A stretch of DNA of 40,462 bases from Methanomassiliicoccales archaeon (GTDB taxonomy: Archaea > Thermoplasmatota > Thermoplasmata > RBG-16-68-12 > SOIM01): NCBI GenBank assembly GCA_030593885.1, contig JAUVGH010000001.1:1-40462 (forward strand), in the 5' to 3' direction. Shown here piece by piece: positions 12,599-21,283 of the stretch; within the stretch, counting starts at the first letter, position 1, and every line of letters begins with the position of its first letter. The notes beneath the pieces are model-generated. The model ran no database searches. It had not been told where the DNA came from and saw only the letters and a program-made list of their open reading frames with translations. Position numbers and translations under genes: made by a program.

Positions 12599-15500
12599 TC
12601 AGTTATCTAGATTGTCTTCAGGACCAATGTCCGGGGTCTCATCTTCCCCTTTGCGTTTCCTGAGGAAGAACAATATGAGAATCACCGTAATGGCCACTAT
12701 GATCAGGTACAAAGGAACCCCCATGAATGGCCCTCCCGGGCTCAATGGATTTGTGTCCACCTGAACGTCCGCCGTGACCTCGGCGAAGTTGCCAGCGGTG
12801 TCATATGCCCTCAGGATGATGGTATGGCTCCCGTCACCGACCCCATCAAATATGCGGCCGGTTTCCAGCTTCATGTCCGTGAAGCTCCTGCCGTTGATCT
12901 TGACCTCGTAATGGTCGATGCCGGATGCGGCATCAGAACCGGTCCAGCTGACCGTCAGCGTCGATGATGTTACGGTCGATCCGTCGTCCGGGTCCAATAT
13001 CGTCAGCACTGGGATTGTGGAATCCACCCCGAACCCAATACCAGCTTCCTGCATGTTCCCTGCCTTGTCGCGCACTCTTACCGTTGCGTTATGGGTCCCG
13101 TCCATCACGTTCTGGTACATCCTGTTGGCGACCGTCCCCACGTTTATCCAGATGTCGTTGTCCAGCTTGATCTCGTAGAAGTCTATCCCCGATCCCCCGT
13201 CCGCGCCCGTCCACATGACATCTATGCTCTTCTGGGTCAGCCATTCCCCTTCCTGGGGGCTGGTTATGATGAGTGAAGGCGTCACGGTGTCCACTATCGT
13301 GGCCGCATCCGCCCAAGCTGGTTCGTCCTCGTAGTAGCCGACGATGTCCAGTGCCCTGGTGTAGAACTCGTATTCGCCGTCGCCCCCGGTCCCGGATGTA
13401 TCGAACTCCCAGATCCATCGAGATAATGCAACGTCCCCGTACAGGGCCCAGGGTCCTCCGTTCTTCTTGAACCAGAGCTCCACCTTCTCGACACCAGTGG
13501 CGTCATCAGCAATGGCGGTGATCGTGAACGATCTTACCGTTTCGTATTCGGGGAGTGCATCTACTGAAGATGTGGGTTGGGTCGTATCCACCGTTACAGA
13601 AGCGTCCGCGCTGGATGGCGTTGGCTCCACGTTGCCGGAGTGATCCGTCGCGATGGTGTGGAACTCGTAGATCCCGTCCTTGCCGCTCACAGCGGTGTTG
13701 AAGTTCCATTCCCACGGGGGAACGATGGCTGTCTGGTACCTCGTCCAGGTCCCACCTTCCTTTCGGAAGTACAGGTCCACCGAGTACAACCCGCTCGTGG
13801 CATCGCTGGCCGTCGCGGTTATGATGAAGGATGATGACGTCTCGAATAGGGGTAGAGCGTCTACAAATGAGATCGGATCGGTGGTGTCCACGGTCGTTGT
13901 GGTGTCCGGAAGCACAGGTGCCAGCTCCAGGTTGCCCGAGATGTCGGTCGCGATGGAGTAGAACCCGTAGAACCCGTCCCCGCCGGTGCTGGCAGCATTG
14001 AAGTTCCAGTTCCAGGGAGATGATGTGTCGATCCCGAAGCTGGTCCAGGTTCCTCCATTCCTGGTGTAGAAGAGCTCCACCTGCTGCAGTCCGCTGGTCG
14101 CGTCGTTGGCGTTCGCCTCCACCAGGAAGGATGCGGATTCGTTGGCTTGAAGGGCGATCACCATGGACGTCGGTCCAGTTGTGTCCACCAGTGTGGATGT
14201 GTCTGGAGAGAAAGGTGCGGTCTCCTGGTTACTGGCATTGTCCCTGGCGACCGAATAGAACTCGTAGAACCCGTCCCCGCCTGCGAGCCAGGAGTCGAAG
14301 CTCCAGTTGAAGGGCGTCTGAGAGTCCGTGCCCAGATTGACCCAGGACATTCCTTCCCTGCGGTAGTAGAGGTCCGCTTCCGATACCCCGCTGGATGCGT
14401 CGCTGGCCGTGACCGTCACCGGGAAGACGACCGTCGTCCCGTACATGGGCAGAGCGTCCACCCAGGATGTTGGCGCCGTCCAGTCGACTATAGTCGTGGC
14501 GTCCGGTCCGCTGGGAGCCGTTTCGGTGTTCAGTGCGGCGTCCTGTGCGATGGAGTAGAACTCGTACACACCTTCTCCGCCGGTCACGCTTGTGTCGAAT
14601 CCCCAATTCCAGGGTGGCACTCCATCGGTCGAGTATGCCGTGTACGACCCTCCGTTCCTCTTGTAATACAATGTCACACCCAGGATGGCGTTGGCGTCCA
14701 GGACGGTGGCGGTTACAGTGAATGCCGGCAGGCTCTGGACAGGTGGAAGCGCGTCAACGTATGATACAGGTTCCGTGGTGTCCACCACGTCGATGGATAT
14801 TCCTCCGCCGGAGAACGAGAACGTCTCCCCGTAGCTGTTGGAGATCAGGTCCACCGAGATGGACTTGAGCCCCATCGTGTCGCCCCTCAACTGCCAAGAA
14901 GCCACTCCAGTGGATGTGGCCGTGATGATCCCCATTGAAGTTGGATTGCCACCGGTGGCTATCGACAACCCAAATGGCACGTTCAGAGTGGCCTGGACGT
15001 TGTGCGCGGTCAGACCACCCACGTTGCTGACGTTGACCGTCACCCAGAAGTAGTCCCCAAGTTCAGCAGTTCCAGGTGCGGAGATGATCGGTGTGAGCGT
15101 CGGAGGCGTCGTTGGTGAGATCGAACCTTCGGAAGCAAATGCGAAATGCTCCTGGCCGACACCTGTGAAAGTACCGGCCGCCCTCACCTTGTACACGAAG
15201 GATCCGAAGTTGGTGCTGGCCACCACCTGTTCCACGTTGTTGACGGCGGATGTGGAAGAGTCCACGAAGAGATTGTTCAGTTCATTGTAAGCGTAAAGGT
15301 CGAGATCGTTGAGGCCGTAATATGTCACCGGGAAGTTGGCCCCCATGTAGGTAACGTGCCTGTTCCAAACGATCGTGCCCTTGTCCCCCGCGTTGACCGG
15401 GCCTTTGAAGAATGTGTAGCCCTGACCCCCATCCTGCACGTAGTCGTCGAACACCTGGCTCCTGTCATTGTAGGCATCCTGCAGGTTCATGTATCCCCAT

Positions 15501-17203
15501 CCGTGGCCGTAGTCGGGTCCGGCAGCCCCCCAGTCGTCGGCCGAGTTGAGCAGCAGGGCCTTGTAGTTGAGTGAAAAGACGGCTCCCATTCCGTCCATGA
15601 GCAACAATGCCGCTGCCGCCACGTGAGGCGTGGCCATGCTGGTTCCGGACATGCTCTCAAAATCGGGTCCGGTCTCCCATTCGCTGCTGGTGGATATGAT
15701 GTTCTGTCCGGGTGCCACTATGTCCGGCTTCAATCTGCCGTCGAGGGTCGGCCCCCTGCTGCTGGATGAGACGATGGTGTCATCCGACCTTGTGACCGTG
15801 TTCTTGTCGTTCACGCTGCCAACTGTTATGGCGTTGAAGGAGATGCCCGGGTTCCTTATCGATGTGCTGCTGGGTCCGTTGTTGCCCGCGACCAAGACCA
15901 CCGAGACTCCCAGATCATCCGCGACCGCGTCGTAGAACCTCGAGTAAGGGGTATCGCCCGATCCAGCGCCGCTCCCGAAGCTGAAGCTTATGACGTCCGC
16001 ACCCGCGGTGTTCACCGCCCAGTCCACTGCAGACATCCCGTCGCTCCATGACATCGATGCTCCGCCTCCGGACCGCTTGTAGCCGGCCTTGGCGTTTATG
16101 AGCGCGTCCATCCCGTATGCCACGCCCTGATATGTGCTGTCCACGCTGGTCACCGTCCCTGCTATGTGGGTTCCGTGTCCCAGCAGGTCGTCCGGGTCGG
16201 TCGGGTTGTCCGCATATGAGCCTGAACCTTGGCCCTGAGCATGGAAGACCTGCGCGAAGTCAACGGTCAAGGCAGGATGTGTACCGTCTATACCAGTATC
16301 AACGACCGCAAGGTCCCAGGTCCCACCCGTGAGACCGTTGGTCCACCAGGTGTCCGCTCCCACAGAGTATGAACTGACGTCCATCATGGCTTCCATTGTC
16401 CCGTCTTCGGTTATCCAGCCCACGCCGTCCATAAGAGCTATGGTCTGCACCGCGCCAACTGGAACGGTCGCAAAGATCGCCGGGAGAACTGGCGTGTGGC
16501 CGACCACAGCTCCGCCGACGTCGGATATCTGATCGGTCAATCGTGATATTAGTGGCGTTGTCAATTCTTCAGCAAAAAAGTAGATGTCGCTTCTCGCATC
16601 GTCCAGGACGAGGTCAAGTTGATCCAGAAGGTTCCTGTCCAGCGTGCCAGACAGGTCATTGGGAGCCGGTCCTTCGCTTGGGCCGAGGTCGGCCAATCCC
16701 CCCATTACCTCTTCTAGTTCGTTGTTCCTGCTCTCCCAGATCTCTTCAGCTGCGTGGTGGAAGTGCTTCTCGTCCAGTTCTATGATTATCCTTATCTCGT
16801 TCTCCTGAGGACCCCTTTCGGATATCGATCCCGTGATCTGCTCCCTCAACGAGGGGGCGACCTTCAGCATCCATCCAGGCATGTTCTTTGATTCATCCGT
16901 AAGTATCTCGTTGATCGATTGGTAGCACACCCCATCGTCCGTCCTGCAGAACCACATCCTGTCCGCTTCAGGGTCCTTCCTGATGAGGTACCGTTCGTTT
17001 GTGAGCGGGCTAACGAAATACTCTCCAGAAATGTCAATGTCCTCTGGGGCTTCTGCCAGTTGTAATCCAAAATCGTGATCCACATCACCGGAGGCGTCTC
17101 CGCTTCCTGTATGAGCTGCTGCGGTCGACAGTATCGCCGGACTTGAAATGAGTATAGCTACCAGCAGGACCAGAACAGGACCTGCTTTTGATCCACTGTA
17201 CAT
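12599..17203 (-). CDS. Membrane-anchored subtilase (S8 family) with repeated Ig-like domains
   Basis: 1534 residues. A signal peptide (1-30) precedes a propeptide-like region (about 50-265). The S8 catalytic domain has Asp302 (VVDTGIDGTHP), His343 (GHGTHIAGT), oxyanion Asn441 (VAGNNGP) and Ser522 (SGTSMATPHVAA), all present. A CARDB-like domain lies at about 700-808. Five similar Ig-like repeats of about 99 residues follow (810-1305), each opening with a T-x-P-x-S-x-V-D-A-L-P type motif and containing a W-x-W/F-x-F and a GxDGxYEFY/H motif. Two further Ig-like domains (about 1308-1485), a membrane helix (about 1499-1516) and a charged tail end the protein. AAAGGAG lies ahead of the ATG. It is an extracellular protease held on the cell surface. 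Confidence 0.93.
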   Translation of the reverse strand: MYSGSKAGPVLVLLVAILISSPAILSTAAAHTGSGDASGDVDHDFGLQLAEAPEDIDISGEYFVSPLTNERYLIRKDPEADRMWFCRTDDGVCYQSINEILTDESKNMPGWMLKVAPSLREQITGSISERGPQENEIRIIIELDEKHFHHAAEEIWESRNNELEEVMGGLADLGPSEGPAPNDLSGTLDRNLLDQLDLVLDDARSDIYFFAEELTTPLISRLTDQISDVGGAVVGHTPVLPAIFATVPVGAVQTIALMDGVGWITEDGTMEAMMDVSSYSVGADTWWTNGLTGGTWDLAVVDTGIDGTHPALTVDFAQVFHAQGQGSGSYADNPTDPDDLLGHGTHIAGTVTSVDSTYQGVAYGMDALINAKAGYKRSGGGASMSWSDGMSAVDWAVNTAGADVISFSFGSGAGSGDTPYSRFYDAVADDLGVSVVLVAGNNGPSSTSIRNPGISFNAITVGSVNDKNTVTRSDDTIVSSSSRGPTLDGRLKPDIVAPGQNIISTSSEWETGPDFESMSGTSMATPHVAAAALLLMDGMGAVFSLNYKALLLNSADDWGAAGPDYGHGWGYMNLQDAYNDRSQVFDDYVQDGGQGYTFFKGPVNAGDKGTIVWNRHVTYMGANFPVTYYGLNDLDLYAYNELNNLFVDSSTSAVNNVEQVVASTNFGSFVYKVRAAGTFTGVGQEHFAFASEGSISPTTPPTLTPIISAPGTAELGDYFWVTVNVSNVGGLTAHNVQATLNVPFGLSIATGGNPTSMGIITATSTGVASWQLRGDTMGLKSISVDLISNSYGETFSFSGGGISIDVVDTTEPVSYVDALPPVQSLPAFTVTATVLDANAILGVTLYYKRNGGSYTAYSTDGVPPWNWGFDTSVTGGEGVYEFYSIAQDAALNTETAPSGPDATTIVDWTAPTSWVDALPMYGTTVVFPVTVTASDASSGVSEADLYYRREGMSWVNLGTDSQTPFNWSFDSWLAGGDGFYEFYSVARDNASNQETAPFSPDTSTLVDTTGPTSMVIALQANESASFLVEANANDATSGLQQVELFYTRNGGTWTSFGIDTSSPWNWNFNAASTGGDGFYGFYSIATDISGNLELAPVLPDTTTTVDTTDPISFVDALPLFETSSSFIITATASDATSGLYSVDLYFRKEGGTWTRYQTAIVPPWEWNFNTAVSGKDGIYEFHTIATDHSGNVEPTPSSADASVTVDTTQPTSSVDALPEYETVRSFTITAIADDATGVEKVELWFKKNGGPWALYGDVALSRWIWEFDTSGTGGDGEYEFYTRALDIVGYYEDEPAWADAATIVDTVTPSLIITSPQEGEWLTQKSIDVMWTGADGGSGIDFYEIKLDNDIWINVGTVANRMYQNVMDGTHNATVRVRDKAGNMQEAGIGFGVDSTIPVLTILDPDDGSTVTSSTLTVSWTGSDAASGIDHYEVKINGRSFTDMKLETGRIFDGVGDGSHTIILRAYDTAGNFAEVTADVQVDTNPLSPGGPFMGVPLYLIIVAITVILILFFLRKRKGEDETPDIGPEDNLDN

Positions 17204-17412
17204 TGGTGGACTGCTCCTTTCCGATATCTCCTTGTTATAAGCGTGTTATAGTATAGAGTTGTTGCTGTTTTCATCAGTCATCCAGAAAGCCTGCCCAGGC
17301 ACTGTTCAAGATCATGTTCGCGCTCATCCACGGATTACCTATCACTGCATCCAGGGCGACCCTTCCCGAAAGTCTTTTATCGTGATTAGGACGTTCGTTC
17401 ACTGGAGATCCA

Positions 17413-17676
17413 ATGAAATGTGAGAATTGTGGTGTGGAGCTGACCTCTGGTGCAGATTTCTGCGCTTCTTGCGGAACCAAGGTGGGCACGGTCACCAAGA
17501 GCATGGCCGTGGTGCAGGATGTCGGTGAGAAGACCGTTGACCTGGCCAAGAGAGCGGGTGAAAAGGCAAAACCCCTAGCGAAGAAAGGTATAAAGGTCAC
17601 CGGTGGGGCACTGAAGAAGATAGGCGACGGGACCAAGAAGTTGGGGAAGAAGCTCGTGGAGAAGGGCGAAGAATAG
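17413..17676 (+). CDS. Zinc ribbon with lysine-rich amphipathic helices
   Basis: 87 residues. Residues 1-24 form a zinc ribbon (MKCENCGVELTSGADFCASCGTK) with all four Cys. The rest is Lys/Gly/Ala-rich with a spaced hydrophobic pattern (VDLAKRAGEKAKPLAKKGIK, then GALKKIGDGTKKLGKKLVEK). This suggests amphipathic helices of about 11-residue period that could lie on membranes or nucleic acid. No membrane helix is present. The gene stands alone, 210 bp from the divergent subtilase. GGAGATCCA lies just before the ATG. Function is unknown. Confidence 0.75.
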   Translation: MKCENCGVELTSGADFCASCGTKVGTVTKSMAVVQDVGEKTVDLAKRAGEKAKPLAKKGIKVTGGALKKIGDGTKKLGKKLVEKGEE

Positions 17677-17736
17677 CCAGTATCCCCGTTAAACATAAAT
17701 ACCGCCGATTGGTTCATTCCTTCGGAGAGGGATTAA

Positions 17737-19365
17737 ATGAAGGAGACCAAAGAGGAGGAGTTTGCACAATCTCAACGACCTGGCGGAACGCCAACTGGCG
17801 GCAACTCGAAGACCGTTCTTGCAGTTCTTGTGACTGTGGCAGTTCTCATCATAGCGCAGCTGATTGCGACCGCACTTCTCTTTTCTGCTATTGAAGGAAT
17901 CGAGACAGATGGCGAGGATGAGGTGGCCAGTGCATCATTTGCCTCGTTCATCCGGGAGTCGGACACATCTGCAACATTGACCTTTGCAGAGGTCAGCGGC
18001 AATCCGAAATCGGATGACCTGAGAATTCGTCTTTCGAACGCATCTGCGGTGATATCATACACATTGCCCAGCTACGACGATGGCGTGATGTTGATACCTA
18101 CCGCTGGCTGGGCTTTCGCCCCACTGATGCAGTATATCGATGTCGCTGACAACGATAGGTTGAACGAGGATGACATGCTCCAATTGAGCGATCTGGATCC
18201 CCTGTCTGGCTATGAGATACGCCTGATATCGGGTTCCACCGGTTCTCTGGTCGACTCCGTCAGCCTCATGCCGCTCAGTGTTCCCGCGGTCTCGTTCTGC
18301 GGTGTGGAGGTCACCGGAACATCATCCGCAACCGTGACCTTTTGCCAAATGGGTGGAAGCACAGACCCGTTCGATCTGATGATAATACTCGAAGATTCTG
18401 TTGATTGGGGTGCCTATACGTTCCCCGCTAGCACTGACCTGACCGTCTTGGCCAAGCACTCCGGGAGCGATTTGGCGACTATCACCTATAGAGACCTGAC
18501 GAATGACGGACGAGTCAGGACGGGAGACTACCTCAGGGTCACAGATCTTGATGAAGACACCGATTACACGATTCGGGTGCTTGCCCACGATACCAGCGGG
18601 GAGCTGGATCATCGAACATTCACCACCCAATTCACTGGGACCAGTGTGACGAGCGGCGGGTTTGCCTCGGTTTTTGACACCAGCGAGACGACCGCAACAG
18701 CCATCTTCGGCGGCTTCACACCAGCCCCTCCACAACCCAACAGGCTCAACATAATCCTATGGCAAGGCGGGATTGGCGGAACGTATCAGTTCCAAGACAA
18801 CGCAAACGGGACCGTTCTTGTTCTCTCGTCCGGGACGTATCTGGGCACCATCACCTACATCGACCGTGCTGACAATCAATTCGTCGATGTGGGAGACGAA
18901 CTACTGCTGAGCGGACTTGACTCGGGGGAGGACTATGTGATTCTTTTGGCATGGGATCCCACTGGCGATCTACTTGACTATGGGGTCTTTTCGACCCCCG
19001 ATTCAGTTATCCCAACAGGGACATGGGGAGCTAAGACCTGTGTCAGCAACACCGCGTATAACGTCGACTTCGGAAAGGTAAATCCTGAGCCGAAGCCAGT
19101 GGATCTGGAGCTCATTCTGATCAGGAATGGCACGGATGAGGGCAAATACTCCTTCTCCAGCAATGACGACGGAGTTTTGACGTTTACCAGCGGTGTGAAC
19201 CTCGGTACTCTGACATATGCAGATCTGGCGGACAACCAGAAGGTCAACATCGGCGATCAGGTGAAGTTAACCGGCCTGTCCCCCAATTCAGACTACACGC
19301 TGAAGATGATTTGGTCGTCAACTGGTGACCAGATCACATCGACAACGTTCTCAACGCCTGCTTGA
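17737..19365 (+). CDS. Membrane-anchored surface protein with four beta-rich repeats
   Basis: 542 residues. A cytosolic N-terminus of 24 residues precedes one membrane helix (about 25-50, KTVLAVLVTVAVLIIAQLIA) that is probably not cleaved. Four divergent repeats of about 115 residues follow (from about 62, 182, 303 and 425). Each has a 'TATLTF' strand, a Y/T-F central strand, an acidic loop such as YIDVADNDRLNEDD, YRDLTNDGRVRTGD, YIDRADNQFVDVGD or YADLADNQKVNIGD, and then a LSGL...DY strand. The acidic loops (D-x-x-D-N/D-x-x-V/L-x-x-G-D) may bind calcium. GGAGAGGGA precedes the ATG, and CATAAATAC about 40 nt upstream is the likely TATA box. It is probably an envelope or adhesive protein. Confidence 0.8.
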   Translation: MKETKEEEFAQSQRPGGTPTGGNSKTVLAVLVTVAVLIIAQLIATALLFSAIEGIETDGEDEVASASFASFIRESDTSATLTFAEVSGNPKSDDLRIRLSNASAVISYTLPSYDDGVMLIPTAGWAFAPLMQYIDVADNDRLNEDDMLQLSDLDPLSGYEIRLISGSTGSLVDSVSLMPLSVPAVSFCGVEVTGTSSATVTFCQMGGSTDPFDLMIILEDSVDWGAYTFPASTDLTVLAKHSGSDLATITYRDLTNDGRVRTGDYLRVTDLDEDTDYTIRVLAHDTSGELDHRTFTTQFTGTSVTSGGFASVFDTSETTATAIFGGFTPAPPQPNRLNIILWQGGIGGTYQFQDNANGTVLVLSSGTYLGTITYIDRADNQFVDVGDELLLSGLDSGEDYVILLAWDPTGDLLDYGVFSTPDSVIPTGTWGAKTCVSNTAYNVDFGKVNPEPKPVDLELILIRNGTDEGKYSFSSNDDGVLTFTSGVNLGTLTYADLADNQKVNIGDQVKLTGLSPNSDYTLKMIWSSTGDQITSTTFSTPA

Positions 19366-19520
19366 TGATGAGTGCAACCTCAATTGTTCACACCTTCGGC
19401 CGTCATGAATACAGATCATTTTCCGATTATGATAAGGGCCGAGGTATCGTTCCCCAAAATGCGTGCGCAAAGGCATATAGCGTTCACCGCCGTTTCCCCT
19501 ATCATCGATCTGGAATCCTA

Positions 19521-19543
19521 TTACAAATCATTATATATTGTAA
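19521..19543. promoter_or_regulatory. Inverted repeat around the TATA box of the DUF2683 gene
   Basis: TTACAA (19521-19526) and TTGTAA (19538-19543) flank CATTATATAT. The TATA box lies about 28 nt before the ATG at 19563, giving a leaderless transcript. The symmetry suggests an autoregulatory operator. Confidence 0.45.
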
Positions 19544-19562
19544 CAAACCATAAGTAGTGGTG

Positions 19563-19805
19563 ATGGTGAAAGCTCTCATTGATCTGTCAGAGTACGAGAA
19601 TTGGGTACTGAACATGGTCAAAGCCCAGTTCGATCTTGGAAACAAGACAGATGCGATCAGGTTGATAATCCAGACATTCGAAGAGGAGTTCTTGGAGCCG
19701 GAGCTCAGACCGGAGTTCGTGGAGGAGATGAAGAAGAGAAGCAAGGAGCCGGTTGTGAGAATCAAGGATTTCAAGAAACACTTCGGACTGGACAAAGATG
19801 TATGA
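19563..19805 (+). CDS. DUF2683-family antitoxin-like protein
   Basis: 80 residues from ATG 19563; an in-frame GTG at 19557 is less likely given the TATA spacing. The sequence (MVKALIDLSEYENWVLNMVKAQFDLGNKTDAIRLIIQTFEE, then LEPELRPEFVEEM) fits DUF2683, a small archaeal ribbon-helix-helix-like family often paired with RelE-type toxins. The expected partner begins at 19798 in a 8-base overlap (ATGTATGA) but is cut off after a few codons by the convergent GNAT gene. The antitoxin therefore seems to have lost its toxin. Confidence 0.8.
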   Translation: MVKALIDLSEYENWVLNMVKAQFDLGNKTDAIRLIIQTFEEEFLEPELRPEFVEEMKKRSKEPVVRIKDFKKHFGLDKDV

Positions 19806-19899
19806 CCTGGGATTCCGGAAAGAGAATTGTTGCTCCTGTCTTCACTTCAGGTACTCCTCCTCAGAATCATGTCATGGATCTCCATCCCTTCTTCTGTAG
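19798..19899 (+). pseudogene. Start of a truncated toxin gene
   Basis: ATG overlaps the DUF2683 stop. The frame begins MYDLGFRKE, like the start of RelE-type partners (MYxLxFxK), then loses any family resemblance. It stops at 19899, inside the region that codes for the GNAT protein on the other strand. No catalytic part remains. Confidence 0.4.
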
Positions 19900-20413
19900 T
19901 CCTCTTAGTCTCTGAGAACACCTCAAAACCAAGGCTATTGAACATCTTGATGCTCCTGACATTGCTCTTGTCAACATCGCAGCCGAATATTGCGTCCGCG
20001 TGCTCCTCTGAGAATCCGAAGTCTACCAGCATTCCAACAACTGCAGTTCCAATCCCTTGCCCCCAGAGCTTCTTCTCTCCGATCATTATGTCAATGCGCC
20101 AGATGTCCTCATCCGGAAACTTCACAAGTATCCTCTCCAGGTTCATCTTCTGCAAGTAGGTCTCGCCAATAGGTTTCCCTTTGAACTCGATGATGAAACA
20201 GAATGCATTCTGGCTAACGCCACGGTAGATTCTCCTGACCATCTCTGGGCTGTATCCACCAACCTCACCAGCATAGTACATTACTACTGGGTCACTGTTC
20301 CACTTTTCCAGTATCTCCCAATCATCCTCGGTCATAGGACGCAGTATTATGTCCCCACTTCGCAGCGTAATGTCATGACTTCTCAGTCTGGTTCCTGCCT
20401 CCCCGACTCCCAT
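19847..20413 (-). CDS. GNAT-family N-acetyltransferase
   Basis: 188 residues from ATG 20413; an ATG at 20476 would add 21 residues unlike the family. A TATA-like AGTATTTTCT about 33 nt upstream supports a near-leaderless start at 20413. The GNAT fold is seen in DIILRPMTEDDWEILEKWNSDPVV (N-terminal strand and helix), IDIMIGEKKLWGQGIGTAVVGML (the acetyl-CoA pyrophosphate loop, GQGIGT) and ADAIFGCDVDKSNVRSIKMFNSLGFEVFSE (last strands and helix). It is closest in style to RimJ/RimL and aminoglycoside 6'-acetyltransferase-like proteins. The acetyl acceptor is unknown. Its 3' end overlaps the broken toxin frame at 19798-19899. Confidence 0.85.
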   Translation of the reverse strand: MGVGEAGTRLRSHDITLRSGDIILRPMTEDDWEILEKWNSDPVVMYYAGEVGGYSPEMVRRIYRGVSQNAFCFIIEFKGKPIGETYLQKMNLERILVKFPDEDIWRIDIMIGEKKLWGQGIGTAVVGMLVDFGFSEEHADAIFGCDVDKSNVRSIKMFNSLGFEVFSETKRTTEEGMEIHDMILRRST

Positions 20414-20501
20414 CTGATTGACCAAAGAGCGAGAACTAGAAAATACTATTGGCAGACGACATTCTATGGCGTGCAATAACTGAAAACGAAGCCCGCTTCA
20501 A

Positions 20502-20705
20502 TCACTCTTCCTCAGACTTCTCATCCTGCTCCATCGGACACTTCTCGGTCCCCCATGAACAGAAGACGCAGTCATCCCCTTCCTTGGGCCTGAGGACGCT
20601 CCCACAACTGTTGCATTGATAGAAGATCTGGCATGCGTCCGTCGGCATCGTTTCTTCCTTCTCAAACCCACACTCAGGACATTTGATCGTCGACTCCAGC
20701 TTCAT
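20502..20705 (-). CDS. GDCCVxC-type small metal/thiol protein
   Basis: 67 residues. A zinc-ribbon-like first half (CPECGF and CNSCGS) precedes GDDCVFCSWGTEKCP. The second motif matches the GDCCVxC protein family, in which the first Cys of the CC pair can be selenocysteine; here that residue is Asp. Family members often lie near mercury or arsenic genes, and ArsM and an HgcC-like gene lie about 0.6-1.7 kb away on the same strand. Reaction is unknown; a metal or thiol carrier role is inference. GAGGGT lies just before the ATG. Confidence 0.75.
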   Translation of the reverse strand: MKLESTIKCPECGFEKEETMPTDACQIFYQCNSCGSVLRPKEGDDCVFCSWGTEKCPMEQDEKSEEE

Positions 20706-20800
20706 ATCTGACCCTCAATCCAAAACGGATGCTAAGAACTACGTCGAATTCGTATATCTTCTTGATGTTTCTCGGTGGACCGATAATGAACCAAGCCCCT

Positions 20801-21139
20801 CTAGGACTTTATCATCGTGAGGACCATCTTGAACATGGATGTCGCTTTCAGAGCGTGTGGCTCATTGGCCGGCATGATGATAATCTCGCCTTCTTTCAGC
20901 ATGTGGAGCTTTCCGGATATCGATATCTCCGCTTCCCCATCCAGAATGTGAACCATCGCGTCGAAGGGTGCAGTGTGCTCGCTCAACCCCTCCCCCTTGC
21001 CAAATGCGAAAAGCGTTACCGTTCCGGTTCCCTTATCCATCAACGTCCTGCTGACTATGGACCCGGCTTGATATTCTACCAGATCTGCCAGGTTCGTCGC
21101 TTCTTGCTTCAGTTCCTCATTCTCTTTCATTCCCCGCAC
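20801..21139 (-). CDS. Small cupin-domain protein
   Basis: 112 residues from GTG 21139 (GAGGT 3 nt before it), or 109 from ATG 21130. It is a single-domain cupin. Motif 1 is weak: GEGLSEHTAPFDAMVHILDGEAEI keeps the His of the E-H/T segment, and later HMLKEGEIIIMPANEPHAL supplies the P-x-x-x-P-H of motif 2. Two His residues and an Asp or Glu could bind one metal ion. The fold is used for small-molecule sensing or dioxygenase chemistry; the ligand is unknown. It lies between arsM and the GDCCVxC-like gene on the same strand and may share their role in metalloid or thiol metabolism. Confidence 0.8.
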   Translation of the reverse strand: MRGMKENEELKQEATNLADLVEYQAGSIVSRTLMDKGTGTVTLFAFGKGEGLSEHTAPFDAMVHILDGEAEISISGKLHMLKEGEIIIMPANEPHALKATSMFKMVLTMIKS

Positions 21140-21283
21140 CGGACCTCTAATCGAGTTTCAACTTCTTTATCCTATCTGATGGTCTGAAAAATAAAAGATG
21201 AAGAGAAGGGGGCCAGATCGACCCAGGTTGCGGAGCACGATTTGAGGGGATAGTGAACCCCCTTCGCCCTCTTGGTTATCTGG

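Noticed and set aside
14147-14764. Forward-strand frames within the 12599-17203 subtilase
   Set aside because: They arise from the Ig-like repeats read on the wrong strand. No start signals or domains.
17274-17717. Reverse frame covering the zinc-ribbon gene at 17413
   Set aside because: It has no domain pattern, while the forward frame has four zinc-binding Cys and a ribosome site.
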